Positions 1-12,106 of a stretch of DNA of 64,000 nucleotides are shown one piece after another. The stretch is from Acanthochromis polyacanthus. Its lineage: Eukaryota; Chordata; Actinopteri; Pomacentridae. Numbering within the stretch: the first letter of the stretch is position 1; each line of letters begins with the position of its first letter. Position numbers and translations under genes: made by a program. The notes under the pieces were generated by a model. It searched no databases, was not told the origin of the DNA, and saw nothing but the letters and a program-made list of their open reading frames with translations. The DNA is taken from NCBI RefSeq assembly GCF_021347895.1, contig NC_067113.1, forward strand, positions 41,331,474 through 41,395,473, given 5' to 3'.

Positions 1-3000
1 TCTTTGCTCTGCTTGTCAGCTGTCTCAATTCTGCGGCTTTTTCGGCCCTCGGTCGAGGGAGGACGGAGCCCCCACACAGGAGGCGAAGCCCACCGCAAGA
101 CGCGTCCGAGGGACCAGGTTGTCCACATACGGAGCATGTTTAGCCCGCACGCATCGCAAGAGAGCAGAGGCTTGTTTTCTTACAATCCTGGTGGTACTAG
201 GCTCTGAGTGTGGACGGCGGTCGGGCCGGTCAGTCTCCGGCTTGTCTTCTTGAGACAGCAGCAGAAATCAGATATTTAAGTTACGATGATCGTTGTCGCC
301 ACGTTGTCGCCTCAGCGTGACGGTTTGTCACTTGGGTATACCTACCCAATTGCTGCAGAGTTATTTGAAAGACAACCTTTTAGCCCGCCTCCCTGCCTGT
401 CGAGCGGCCCTAGACCCTTGTGCCTTCAGAAACATGTGTCTAGCGCGGCTAGACTACTAGCATACTGCAAAATGAGACAATTAAACACTTTAATACTGCA
501 TACTACTATCAAAGGCAGTATGCAGCATACGCTACATGCTACATTCATCAGTAATATGCAGTAGGCTGGAGAGGAGTCCAGAGGAGGGGGAGGAGCCAGT
601 TGGGGGCGGTGCTTATCCTGTTATGACATCACAACAGGCTGCAAATATGAACAGCTCATTCAGAGTCGCACTTTCTGATCTATGGATAAAGGAAGAAATG
701 AGGGGATGTCTTCTCTCACATTTTGTAGGTCTCTGGAGAAACATTGTGCACTTCTGTTCAAAAACAATGAAAATATGCATTTTGCGTAATAAGGTGACTT
801 TAAAATTAAAAATTATAATGCTCCCATACACTGGATTTGTGTTTTGCCAAAAATGGTTTCCAGCATTTTAGGTGTGTTTGCTTTTACCTCCAAAACGCTG
901 TCTGACCGATTCACCCGCTGATTCAGACAGCAGTTTTGTTTACCAAAACCTCCACGTTTACTTTGATGAATATTTTTTACTTTTCTTACCAATGGATGCA
1001 AAGGTCAACAGTTGAAATGAACCAAAACATTCTTTTATATGTATTTAGTGGGAATTTGTCTGTATCATTACATTCGCCCACCTTTTTTTTTTATGAAGAA
1101 AAACCTAAAAAGCTTGAAAGATTTTTGCTTGTTGTCCATCTATTGAATGTGCCTGCTCACTGTGTTCCCACTCTTACAACAAAGTAATCACTGCTGCTTT
1201 TGCTGTGTTTGTATCTTCTCATGGTTTACAGCATTTGAATTGAGGTTTTCATGCAATTTATTATTTGGTCCAGAATGAGTAGATGCCATTCAGACTTGGG
1301 CTGAGGCGCTTTCACTCGACCTGTATTCTGACTGGTGAGTATTCAGGGGCTGATCCATTATTCATACACTCAACATGTGAGTCATATTATTGCAATTTCT
1401 ACCTTTTTTTAAATAAAAAATGTAAGAAAATGTAATAAAATACCTGCACTGCAGCATAAAATCCGACCACAAGTCCCTAAAGGAGGCAGTAATTGCAATC
1501 ATATTACCCTCTATTATTGGATGGTGAGGTCTGTCTAATGGCCACCTCTCAGCTATGTTCATGGGTCTAATGCACTGGAGGCTAATCGAGAGACCTTTGA
1601 CCACCAAATGCATAAGTAACATAGCCGTCTTGGTGAACTAATCAATACAGACTGCATATATTGGAAATGATTTTTATAATATTCTGGGAACGGAGCCAAC
1701 TCCAGCGGATCAGCCCTTTCAACGGGTTGAAAAGAGCATTTCAGTTGAGATGTGCTTTTATGGAAAGGTGTCTTCCTCAGTGATCCACATTTCAGTCAAA
1801 GCCATCTCTCCTATTTGTCTCTTCAGGGCAGCACTGGATCAGCATCTCTTTGCCTTTGCGAGCGCTGCTCTCAGCATGTAGCGAGCTCCCGTCACTGAGT
1901 TATGATCATGCCTCTATAATGAGCAGGAACTGAAATCCTGTTGAATGCAGCCACGGTGGGGAGGTAGGAGGAGAGCGGGGTTAAATATTCTCCTCGACAT
2001 GGTCCGATCTTACCAGGCTTCAGAGAGTAATGAAGCAGCTCCGCAGATCCGCCACATGCACCCCTATCTCTCTGCCTAATGAACGAATGAGCCGCACCCA
2101 GGTGAAAAATGAGCCGGCTCAATGCAGCCCCTTAAGAGAAAAAAAAATTGGATTCCCTTCCCTCGCAAAACAGCCCACGTTCACACCATCTACCACCACC
2201 CCACCTCCTGCTTTCACACAAACTCTGATTTCAGTGGGAATGATTGATTAAACTCAAAACAGCCTCCCGCCCCAACCCCAATCCTCTCCACTGCTGCATC
2301 TCTAACTAATTTGGTTTGTGCTATTGCAGTGGGCTATGTTCACAGCTTTGTAATTTCACCTGCAGAGACATTTATGCAACCGGTGCAGATCAGGCGTCCA
2401 CCGGAGGGGGATTAATGACATCAGGGCACAGTCAAAGGTTAATTTTTGACAGTCAGCTGACTCAGTGGAGCAAAACACGTGCTGAGTCATCAAAAAACAG
2501 GTGAGTTTTCCGACCAAACTTTGCCCTTTGAGGTTGTTTAGTTTGATCAACAGAAAGTACCTGAGAGTGCACGAAGCCGCAAATGCAAAGAAAAAAAGGG
2601 GAGTTCAGCATTAATAGGTGCTGAAAGTCAATGGATGCAGGTCTTCAGACAATGCCGAGATCTGAAGGCGTACTGCCCTCCTGGTGTCCTATGGAGGTCG
2701 TCGTCCAGCTGGTGGTTTGCGTCCAACCTGCCACGTCTCCTCATGCAAAACACCGCCGCTGGTCCCTGCACCGGCAAACGCAGACGGTTCGACTCGAGCC
2801 TCAGAAACAGAAACCTAAAGCAGTCAACCTGAAAATGATCTTTTGCTCTCATATCAGCCTTGCCATCTGGAGCCCAGTCTGACTCCCCCTTTCCCCTGAA
2901 AGCACATCAGTCTCTTTCCTTTGATTCCCTCTCAAGGTCTGAGTTAAGATGTCAGTTGACTCACAGGATGTTCTCATGCAGGACGAAGCCGCTGGTGAGG

Positions 3001-3553
3001 AAAAACAACAACAACCAAAAAAGCCAGTTTGGTGGGAAAATCACAACTCCCAAACACCAACGTGACTGTGTTTTAAATAGAAGGATGGCTGATAGTTTGT
3101 CTGTTAATGCAAATGAAATGTAAATGAGTTATATCTGTTTGAGAAAAAGACTTTGCGTTACTCAAAGTGAGGTGATCGCTTTGAAAATCCAACATTAGGA
3201 TCATTTTCTTTTTATTACGACGCTTTGGGGCAGTTCCTGGAAGTTTTTAATAACCCGTATCTGCCGATGAAAGATCTGCATCATATTGATGTTTTCAGCT
3301 CCCTTTGTAAGATTCTCTTTAATGATTGTGTCTCAGTAACTGCACGATTTTCATTACAGCTGACGGGAAACGGTCACGAAGAACTATTAAAGCCACTATG
3401 ATATATAGTCAGCAATGAGAGGGACACCATTCATGTGCATAATATACTGTGCATTTACTGCATTATATGTAGCTCTTTGGCCCATAATGGCATATTTTGA
3501 CTTGAGCAATATATTGAGAGACATTTACATTTGTTCTTTCAGCGCTATATTAG
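1..3553. other. Non-coding stretch, no gene recognised
   Basis: No exon, RNA gene or full transposon recognised. The first ~440 bases are clearly more GC- and CpG-rich than what follows, with many CG dinucleotides around 50-260. Around 460-560 there are several near-palindromic GTATGC/GCATAC words, which may be a decayed transposon end. The remainder is AT-leaning and looks unique. Short open frames on both strands here have no recognisable domain or splice context. Confidence 0.5.
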
Positions 3554-3938
3554 CATCCATCCGTCCATCGCTTCAGTCTCACTAGGGTCACAGCAGGGCT
3601 GGTGCCAATACCAATACAATACAGTACCTATAAAATACCAACATAATCCCAGTTGACTTAAGACAAAGGTAGCAGACACCCTGGACGGGTCACCAGACTG
3701 TCGCAGGGCTACATATACAGACAAACCCCTACTCACATCCCACCTACAGACAATTTACAATAATCAATACACCTCAGCATATTTTTGGTCAGTGGGAGGA
3801 AGCCGGAGTACCTGGAGAAAACCCACGCATGCACAGGGAGAACATGAGAACTCCGTACAGAAAATCCCAGGCAGGACGGGATGCAAACTGGGGACCCTCT
3901 AGCTGCAGGGCTAAAGTGCTAACCATGGAGCTGCATTA
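3554..3938 (-). repeat. tRNA-headed SINE-like repeat with GATG-type tail
   Basis: Read on the minus strand, this starts at the right end with a degenerate tRNA-like head (GTTAGCACTTTAGCCCTGC), continues through the body with the word TTTTCTCCAGGTACTCCGGC (about 3800-3820), and ends at the left with GATGGACGGATGGATG. That order is typical of an abundant teleost repeat. The GATG tail resembles the 3' tails of Rex3/RTE-type LINEs, so an RTE-like enzyme may have mobilised it (inference). The copy is diverged and carries extra sequence around 3595-3680. Related copies lie at 17056-17219 and 35240-35461 in the same orientation. Confidence 0.7.
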
Positions 3939-5859
3939 GCATTCACATTGAAAATAATGGGATTTAAAAGAGTTTACCTTAGAACAATAACATAATTTTC
4001 ATCATCATAAAGAAAGAATGTCTATTTTCGTCAACAGTCAAATTGATCTGATCACATCCAACATCTGTCTCATTCTTATTGTATTTTAATTTAGTGTTCT
4101 TTAAAAAAACAAATTACTTGAAAAAGCTGCAAAGAAGCAACAAACTAGGAATAAATGTTGAAAGCTCTCTTTGAATAAAAGAATGAAATAAATAAACAAA
4201 GATATTTTGTGCTGGAGTTATTTTAAGTTTTGAAACTAAAATTTTCATCTTTACTCCAAATAAATATCTGTTGATTATTGTGTGCCTTCCCAGAAATCGA
4301 CATCGACCCTGAGAAGTCTCCAGTCTATTATTTCAGTCTGCATGCTGCCATTTTGTTGCTTTGGCGAAAACCTGGTTAGAAATTCTGCACAGATAACCAT
4401 TCAGAGATATTTTTCTTTTGATCTTTTTTCTCTCTGTGTTTACACAAATTCACTGGCTCTGATGAAGTCTGGCAGCAGATGAAGATTACACATAGAAGCA
4501 CGGGACTGAAGCCCAGCGTGGACAAAAGACTTCTAACAAATACAAGGTAAGTGGATTCACAGAAAGGTGGAAAGTGGGGTAAAAACAAGAACAAACACAC
4601 ACAAAAAAAGCCGTGTACTGTGGGGGGGCTTTCATGAAAACGCAAAAATAATTACTAAAAAGGAAAAAAAATACACACAGTGGCATATTTCCCAAAAATA
4701 AATGCACAACACACAAAACATACTTACAGCTGAAGCCATGAGTGAAACAGTGAATGATTTCGTGCTCTTGTACAATATACTAGTGCCTTGTTGATTGGCA
4801 TTGTGTAGAACTGACATATTGAGTAAAAGAACAAAGCCCTCCGGTCCACTCCTGCAGGTCAGCCAACTGAGGACTGCGAGTTCATGCCAAAAGGTGAAAC
4901 CTGCAGCTCCAAGGAATTCCTCACGAACCTTGAAATGCTTCTTATCGGCTGTTTCATTGATCACATTGCGCTCAATGTTACAAGAGCAAAACTGCTCTTT
5001 TACATTGTGGAATAGAAATCCAATCCTCTCGGCTTTACTGCAGAATGCATATGGTGCAGAGCTGCTCATTTGATCTCATTTAATTGTACTGGATGTGCAC
5101 CATTTGCCAAACTGTATATTGTAGGCACCACTACAAGAGAGGATGGTAGCTACGGAGATGTAGCTATTGAGACAAGACACTGTGCCGAAAATGAATTGCA
5201 GACCTTCAGAGGGCCCATAAATGTCTACTGGACTATAACTATGCCTTTTATAACAAGTATCTGTCTCCCTCAGTCTCTGTGGTGTGGAGGCCAGATGATG
5301 GGATGTTTCTGTAAATGAGTTTGGGGAGTGAGTGCAGGTCACAAGTGAAGAAGATAAGGCTCCGCACAGATGAGGCCATTTTTCACCTGAATGAGAGCAG
5401 CCCTCTGGTCCATGTAGGGATGTGCCAAATGACTGGTGCTCATTGTCAGCACATGCTTCATATCTGAGAGGAAACTTTACACATTTGCTGGATTATGTGG
5501 GTGTGTGTGACTGACTCATAGAAGCAGTGACTCCTTGCTGAAGGCTCATATTTAGTTTTATATTAAAGATGTAATTGGAGATGGCGAATGTATCCTCTTA
5601 AGTGTGCTGTACCCCCACTGCACCACATACTGGATTCTGATGATATTATTATTGTGCATCTGGAGAGAATATCCATTTGCCACTTGCATTTAATGTTGCA
5701 CAAAAAAGTATGAAAAGTACCTTTTGAATGCAGACAAAACAACAGTCATTATATTTTCACATTTTTTTTAACTCCTCTGTGATAAAATGTGTCTCCTGTG
5801 TGAATATCAAGGAATTACAATTGACAACACTTACTTTTACACCACTTTGTAGATTAATA
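3939..5859. other. Non-coding stretch, no gene recognised
   Basis: AT-rich DNA with no convincing exon. The frame at 4632-5069 on the minus strand is open for 145 codons but has no recognisable domain. At 5719-5760 the plus strand can be read as LLNADKTTVIIFS, which resembles a short conserved stretch after the catalytic motif in CR1/L2-type reverse transcriptases. It is too short to call an element. Confidence 0.45.
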
Positions 5860-6780
5860 CTGAAGACATCAAAACGATGAAAAAACACATATGGAATTAT
5901 GTTGCAAACAAAAAAAGTGTGACACAAACCAGAATGTGTTTTATATTTTAGACAGCTTTGCACACTCTTGGCATTTTCTCAATGAGATTCATGAGGTAGT
6001 CTCCTGAAATGGTTTTGAAATACCAGGTATGCCTTGTCGAGAGGGAATTTGTGGAATTTCTTGCCTTCTTAATGTGTTTGAGACCATCAGTTGTATTGTG
6101 CAGAGGTAGGGTTAGTGCACAGTGGATAGCTCTATTTGACTACTCTTGCAGTCCAAAGTATGGCAATAACCAATCAACTCAGTAAAGAGAAACAACAGTC
6201 CATCATTACTTTAAGACATGAAGGCCAGTCATTCTGGAAGATTTCAAGAACTTTGAATGCACCCTCAAGTGCAGTCGCAAAAAACCATCAAATGCTACGA
6301 TAAAACTGGCTCTCATGAGGAAGACCAAGAGTCTCCTCTACTGCAGAGGATAAATTCAGACCTTCATGGTGGAATTGCTGCAAAGAAACCGCTACTGAGG
6401 ACGAACAGGAAGAAGAAGAGAATTGTTTGAGCCAAGAAACCCAAGGAATGGACATTAGACCAGCGGAAATCTGTGCTTTGGTCTGATGAGTCCAAATCTG
6501 AGATCTTTGGTTCCCTCCACCGTGTCTTTGTGCGACACTGAAAAGGTGAACGGATGTTCTCTACATGCATGGTTCCCACCGTGAAGCATGGAGGAGGAGG
6601 TGTGATGGTGCGCTGACACTGTTGGTGATTTATTCAAAATTACTGGAACCACCATTTGTTTTCCAACAAGACAATGAGCCCAAACAGACCTCCAGGCTGT
6701 GTAAGGGCTTTTTGACCAAGAAGGAGAGTGATGTACTGCTGCCTCTGATGACCTGGCCTCCACAGTCACCTGACATTTAG
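5860..6780 (+). pseudogene. Tc1-like transposon relic with broken transposase
   Basis: Decayed member of the Tc1/mariner superfamily, whose transposase cuts and pastes the element at TA sites. The 5' non-coding part (about 5860-6150) contains words typical of a common fish Tc1 family, such as TTTGCACACTCTTGGCATTT. The coding part then runs on the plus strand in several frames. Recognisable peptides are KEKQQSIITLRHEGQSFWKI (near 6190, DNA-binding region), KEWTLDQRKSVLWSDESK (6448-6501, around the first catalytic Asp), and HGGGGVMV (6588-6611). A block resembling FQQDNEPKQTSRLCKG (6661-6708) holds the second Asp region. Stops, frameshifts and deletions of coding blocks (for example part of the DNA-binding region and the stretch just before FQQDN) rule out function. 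No matching right-hand terminal repeat was found. Confidence 0.85.
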
Positions 6781-6846
6781 ATTAATCTTTTTCAGTAATT
6801 CAGTAGTACAACTGAGTTTCACTCACAAAACATGATAACTGATTTA

Positions 6847-7111
6847 AATGGTAAATGGTTGTATTTATATAGCGCTTTTATCCAAAGTGCTTTACATGAT
6901 GATATGTCACATTTACCCGTTCACACACACATTCACACACTGATGGTGGGAGCTGCCATGCAAGGTGCTAACCACAACCCATCAGGAGCAATTAGGGGTT
7001 AAGTGTCTTGCTCAGGGACACCTCGACATGAGCTTGATGGGCCGAGGATCAAACCGGCAACCTTCCAGTTACAAGACGGCCACTCTACCCACTGAGCCAT
7101 GCCGCCCCCGA
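6847..7111 (-). repeat. tRNA-derived SINE-like repeat with L2-like 3' tail
   Basis: On the minus strand it begins at 7111 with a tRNA-like head: an A-box-like TGGCTCAGTGGGTAGAG, an anticodon-like loop CTTGTAA (Thr-like), and a B-box-like GGTTTGATCC. The body contains GAGCAAGACACTTAACCCCT. The 3' part reads GTAAAGCACTTTGG, then AGCGCTATATAAATACAA. This tail resembles the end of the L2 LINE at 50190-50240 (GTAAAGCGTCTTGAGACG, then GACGCTATATAAATAAAA). The shared tail suggests mobilisation by an L2-type reverse transcriptase (inference from known SINE-LINE partnerships). The head retains both internal promoter boxes, although the B box has T in place of the usual C. Confidence 0.75.
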
Positions 7112-7478
7112 TTTCAGTTTCAACTCTCAGCTCTCCTGAAATTTCATGTTCTCCATGAAAACTCACATTGCTATCCATGTGCTAACATAACTGCCCAAGT
7201 GTTTTCTAATCATCAATGAGCTTTTCAACACCATTAGCTAACACAATGTAGCATTAGAACACAGGAGTGATGGTTGCTGGAAATGTTCCTCTGTACCCCT
7301 ATGGAGATATTCTATTTTAGATATTCCACTAAAAATCAGCCATTTCCATCGAGAACAGTCATTTACTACATTAACAATGTCTGGACTGCGTGTTTCCGAT
7401 CAATTATTGTTATCTTTATTGCTTCTCTTTCAAAAATAAGGACATTTCTAAGTGACCCCAAACCTTTGTATGGCAGTG
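7112..7478. mobile_element. Tc1-like transposon end fragment (copy 1)
   Basis: The right end carries the signature of a widespread fish Tc1-like element: CAAAAATAAGGACATTTCTA, then AGTGACCCCAAACC, ending in GGCAGTG near a TA-type position. Words such as CATTAACAATGTCTGGACTG and GTAGCATTAGAACACAGGAG are shared with the fragment at 19298-19580. No left terminal repeat or transposase sequence is seen, so this is a one-ended relic. It abuts the SINE at 6847-7111. Confidence 0.75.
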
Positions 7479-8799
7479 CATATATAGAAAAGTTTATTCT
7501 GCCCTGAGCTTATAAAATTTTATTTCCAGGCTGAAAACACCCTTGCTGCAAGGACACAGATATCCAATATCCAAATATCCAGTCCTAACCTCCAGCTTTA
7601 CTGTATGCATTTATGTGACAGCTGTATGCATAATATAGGGGTCCAGGAGGATCTTGGAGTCCAGGCTTAGCAGAGACCACTGACATGCTTATCTGTGCCC
7701 TGGCAGCCCTTCTCACCAACACAATCACACTCCAATACACCCGGAATTACTCTGAACAAAACAAATGGCATTTACCAGTCCAGGAGATAAGCAAAGGGGG
7801 CATGTGTGAAATAGACAAACAAACAAAAGGGAGACTCGGAGGCAGCAGTGGAGTTAATCTTGGTCCGGGGCCGGATTAACGGCGGCGTTTGCATTTTCTT
7901 GGAGAATAATCGAAGAGGTCCTGGTCTTATGAATAACTCTATCCAAGAAGAAGGCACTTCTGGCTATGAAAGCTGCAGAGAGTCAATGAAGAGAGAAATA
8001 ACTAAGAATAAAGAGGACAGGCTTGATCTGGTTGAGTCCACATTTTCATTTCATGGCCTGTGGGGGCAGCTGTGGGCTTCTGAAATATGCTCCGGACACA
8101 GTGACACCTGCAAACAGCCTCCTCTCTGCCATTCTCATGGATGGATGCTATTTTATTCCGCCGCTGCCAGCAACACTGTTTTGTGAATGAGAGCTCTTTC
8201 CAACAACTGAACTCGGTTAAGATTTAGCTGCCTGTCAACACCCGCTCACTTCTCGGCTTTTCTGACATTGCCTCCCAGATTGTGCGAAGCTGTCACGCCC
8301 GAGATCTTTCAGAGAACGCTGCGGAATCCGAAAATGACGGCATCCAATCATCGCCTGGCCCCAGTAGGCGGCCTGAAATCTCAGTAAAGCCACAGGAGGT
8401 GCACTGATTAAGACCAGAGCAGTGACAGGAGAGGAGTGCTGGACCTTTTTGTTGTTCTAAACTTAAAAAAACAAAATGCCTGTAAGGCTGTCTCTGGATG
8501 GCAGACTTCAGTTATTCTTGCTGTTCTTGCAGGCAGATTTCAATGGAGCAGGTCAGTCTTGAAGAGCAAAGCCCAAAAAGAAAGTTCACCACAACCTGAC
8601 AACCCAAAGCTTGTTGTAACTGATGGCTTATAACATTTCAATAAAGCCTTCGTAAATGATGTATTGACCATTCATTACAACTTATATATGTCAATCAACA
8701 TGTACTAATGGTGAATCAAATGACTGTATGTAATGTGAAATGGTTTTTTTTGGGGCTGATGCCAATTATTGGTAGGGTCAATATATAACTGAGAGACTT
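7479..8799. other. Unique-looking non-coding stretch
   Basis: No repeat signature and no recognisable exon. The part from about 7850 to 8430 has balanced base composition and several CG dinucleotides compared with the AT-rich flanks. That is the profile of a possible conserved non-coding element, but conservation cannot be judged from one sequence. Confidence 0.4.
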
Positions 8800-9367
8800 T
8801 TGAAGTCCATGGGATATATTTTGCATATATTTTTATTAAAAGTAAAAAAAAAAGAAGGGTTTTTTATATCCATTATGATCATGTCTTTATAAATTCCATA
8901 ATTACTTATTATAGAATAAAAAAATGGCAAACAATTTCAACTAAATAATCATCTGAATTTCATAACCACCTTCTAATGAGCTAAAAAATAATAAAATGGG
9001 CTTATTCAAAAACAGTTTTGATTGTGTTCTTTATATTAAGTTGAGATACTCATGACAGATATTTCTTTTTTGACAATACATTTCATTTTTTATGGAAAAT
9101 AACAAATTGTATCACTTTCAGCTAAGTTCCCCATTACAAAAACTCCTCTCAAGGAAGTGTGTTAATTCCAGATCACATGACCTGCTCCACATGATGTCAT
9201 TTCCTCCTGAGAAAAAGACTGGCAAGACTCCAAGGCTTTCTGAGTTATTTAATGTAAAGTAGTGTGTGAGTCAAGTGTGGATTTATGGCATGTCAACAGG
9301 TTTACTACAATATCTTTATAATTAACTTTCAATTTTATAAATATTTGGAAGAATCTTTGTGTAAAAA
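8800..9367 (+). repeat. Interspersed repeat, copy A of an inverted pair
   Basis: This stretch matches the reverse complement of 28011-28605 over nearly its full length. The best block, about 9125-9290, is almost identical between copies (for example CAAGGAAGTGTGTTAATTCC and CACATGATGTCATTTCCTCC), while the flanks are more diverged and differ by indels. Just outside, GGGTCAATATA (8776-8786) faces its reverse complement TATATTGACCC (9411-9421), which may be remains of terminal inverted repeats. There is no open frame. The class is unknown; a non-autonomous DNA transposon is the likeliest explanation. Confidence 0.8.
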
Positions 9368-11567
9368 TGCCATATGGTGTTTGGTTACCGGCGGCCATGT
9401 TGATTTCTTTATATTGACCCAATAATCAACAAGACCGATAACCGACATACATAAAAAATAATAATTTAACAGCATGGGATATTAGAGAACCTATCATTCA
9501 AAATTAGTCTTCTTCATTAATAAGGGTGACTATAATTGAATAAGTAAATTAGAAATATTAATGATTAAATTAGGACGTTCTCCTCCATTTATGTGGAGTC
9601 AAGCGACATTGAAGAGAATGTGTTCTGCAGTTATGTCTGCTGTTCTCTGTTTTCTTAATCTTTCACAGCTCTATCACTTTTATTGTCCGTTAAAGTCCAT
9701 ATGTTAAAGCTTTATTAGTTATTGTTTTAGGCTCATCTGTGTCTACCTTCTAGCTTAGCCGCTAGCTGTTAGCATAGCCTCAGCCACAGTGTCAAACTGT
9801 TGAACAGTCTATCCCTGGTTGTTCTGTTGAATTCATTTTTAATGGCTAATTAATAAATTAGCCAACTTAGCATGACCTCAAATTAAATTGCTGTCTGTAA
9901 TGCTTTTCTACAGAACAGAATGTGCACAAGTCATTTATTTATCTCACAAATGTGGGGAAATGAAAATTAAGTTCACTTCAGTTCGAGCCGGTTTCACAAA
10001 GAAAGTGATATGAGAAATAATTTTCAATTTTAAAAAGGCACAGCTTCCCCCAGCCTGGAATAATATCGACTGTGGCTTCTCTTTTTTCAGCTGTACAGTG
10101 GGCCTTTGTTAAGCAGCTTCTTCATTAGCAAACACACTTGCTGGAGCATATCCTATTCCACTTTTATACCCTTCCGTGCAACAAACACCAAAGAAATGAA
10201 TCAAGCGATGAACCATCCGCTCACCTCCTATTCCTTTCACGGTGATGGAAAACAGAAGGAAGGCAGTTCTGTGTCTTTCTCCGCCACCGTCATAAATCAA
10301 AAACGTGTGCCACGGCAGGCAGCTGTCAGGCAGGTCCAGCGTGGTAATTAACACACTCATGGCCGTGCTCATACACACCATTCCTCTTGAGTCGACACAT
10401 TCACTTTCTGGACTGGATCAGAGCCTAATTACAATTACTAAAACAACACCGAGCACAATAAACGTTTGAGAGGACGTTTCGACGCTGGCGCAGATTTGTG
10501 ATGAATTACCACGCAGCCATATTATTTAGCTCTGCATGATTAATGGCGATTTAAATAAATAAACTCGTCCTAATTGTTGTGCAGTTGCATTCCTCCCTCT
10601 CTTTCTCTGTGTGCCTGAAATAGGTTTGTAATACAAGATAATGAGCTGAATGAAAAATGCCTCCAATTAAATAGCCACTGGCTATGAATATGGACAATGT
10701 TGTTTTTTTGTGAGGACCCAAAAGCTATTTGGGAGAAGCATGGGACGGCAAAGCGAAGGTGAGCAGTGCTGACATCAGAACAATTGCTTGCTTGCTAATG
10801 ACTGATCCCGGTTCCCAGGAGAACTTAATGCTGTTCAGTGTACCCTGAGACACCCACCAACACATTTCCTGGCTCCTGTGTTTAGCATTTTTATTGACGA
10901 TGCGATCTTTTTCGGTGGTAAGTAATCTAACCTTTGCTGACCTCGCTGGTGGGAGCAGGGCTCTTTTCTTTCTGCATTCTCATTTTTTCTTCAAACCCCC
11001 CCCCCCAAAAAAAACAGCTCAGTTTAAATGATGAAGTCAGTATCGGACCCCCCTGCCTGCACAGCGGGGCGCCTTTTGAAGGGAATGAGGCACGATGCTG
11101 GCCAACCTGCCGTGCAATAATCGTCCTAATGCCACTAATTATGAATATTGTCCGCTAATGAGTAGATGAAATAAGAGAATTACAGTTCATCGCTAATGAG
11201 CTCACCTAATTAGGTCATTAATTAACTCCAGAAGAGGTAGATTATGGGAGGAGAACTTTGCTGCATCGGCAGTTTAATGATGAGAGTCTGAAAAGGGTTG
11301 GACGGACACACATGGACGCGTAACAGGGGAAGGAAAAAATAAGTCTTCTGCTCTTGAACCTCATCGGAAAGTTCAATGAAGATGCTTGGCCCTTCATCCT
11401 CATCCACCTTAATTACCAAGACAAAACTCTACATGTACATGCAATTACACAACAAATTGATTTTCGATTAAGTTGCGTGTAAACAACATAATGATAGTGA
11501 TAAGAGTTGATGGCATTTCGTTTCTTCTTTTACACCCAGTAGCTCTCAGTAGCTGCCTTGGCGTTAA
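9368..11567. other. Non-coding stretch with TAAT-motif clusters
   Basis: No gene or recognisable transposon. Two parts stand out. From about 10430 to 10720 there is dense TAAT/ATTA content in otherwise balanced sequence. From 11090 to 11235 there are seven TAAT cores, including ACTAATTATG, GCTAATGAG twice, CCTAATTAGG and CATTAATTAAC. Such clusters are typical of homeodomain-bound enhancers near developmental genes (general knowledge). A regulatory role here is inference only. A C11A8 homopolymer junction lies at about 10997-11015. Confidence 0.4.
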
Positions 11568-11856
11568 CCCTTTGACGCCTATTGTCACAAATTCAAAACA
11601 TACCGCTTTCATTCAGACTGTAGCCTAGAGAGCGTATCCATTCCCCCAGTGGCAGTTTGTGCATATTCAATACGTACCTCGGAACCTTTTGCAAGCACTG
11701 GTTTCTCGTAGGACCGGTCAGAGTGGTCAGAGTCTGTTATTATTATATGTAATCTATAAATTAACAGTCTCCATTTATTTTAGTGTCATCTGGAAAGCAA
11801 AAGCACACAAAATATTTGTTCTTATTTAATTGTAAATAAATTCAGGCGTCAAGGGG
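11568..11856. mobile_element. TTAA-bounded piggyBac-like MITE (289 bp)
   Basis: Flanked by TTAA at 11564-11567 and 11857-11860. The ends are inverted repeats: CCCTTTGACGCCT on the left and AGGCGTCAAGGGG on the right, with one mismatch in 13 positions. A duplicated TTAA target and termini starting CCC are hallmarks of piggyBac-superfamily elements. No open frame lies inside, so it is non-autonomous. The terminal words resemble those of the 84-bp elements at 12107 and 58950. Confidence 0.85.
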
Positions 11857-11860
11857 TTAA

Positions 11861-12106
11861 ACATAAAGGATGATGAAAACAGTTTACCTCAAACAAACCG
11901 TGTTTCATGTTGTGTTTGGGTCAAAAATAACCTGACCGCTATGTTTAATAGCATAGAAAACCCCTAAATGACCTTTTTTCAACTTTAAATTCTCAATTTC
12001 CTAAAGGGAAATTCTTGTTCGTGCTGTAGGTTTTGCATCTTGTGGGTGGGAGCAATGATTCAAAGATGTGAGAAGATTAGCGTTTTGTAGTTTTCCATTC
12101 CCTTAA
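11861..12106. other. Short spacer between two TTAA elements
   Basis: About 250 bases separate the two TTAA-bounded elements. No gene or repeat was recognised in it. Confidence 0.4.
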
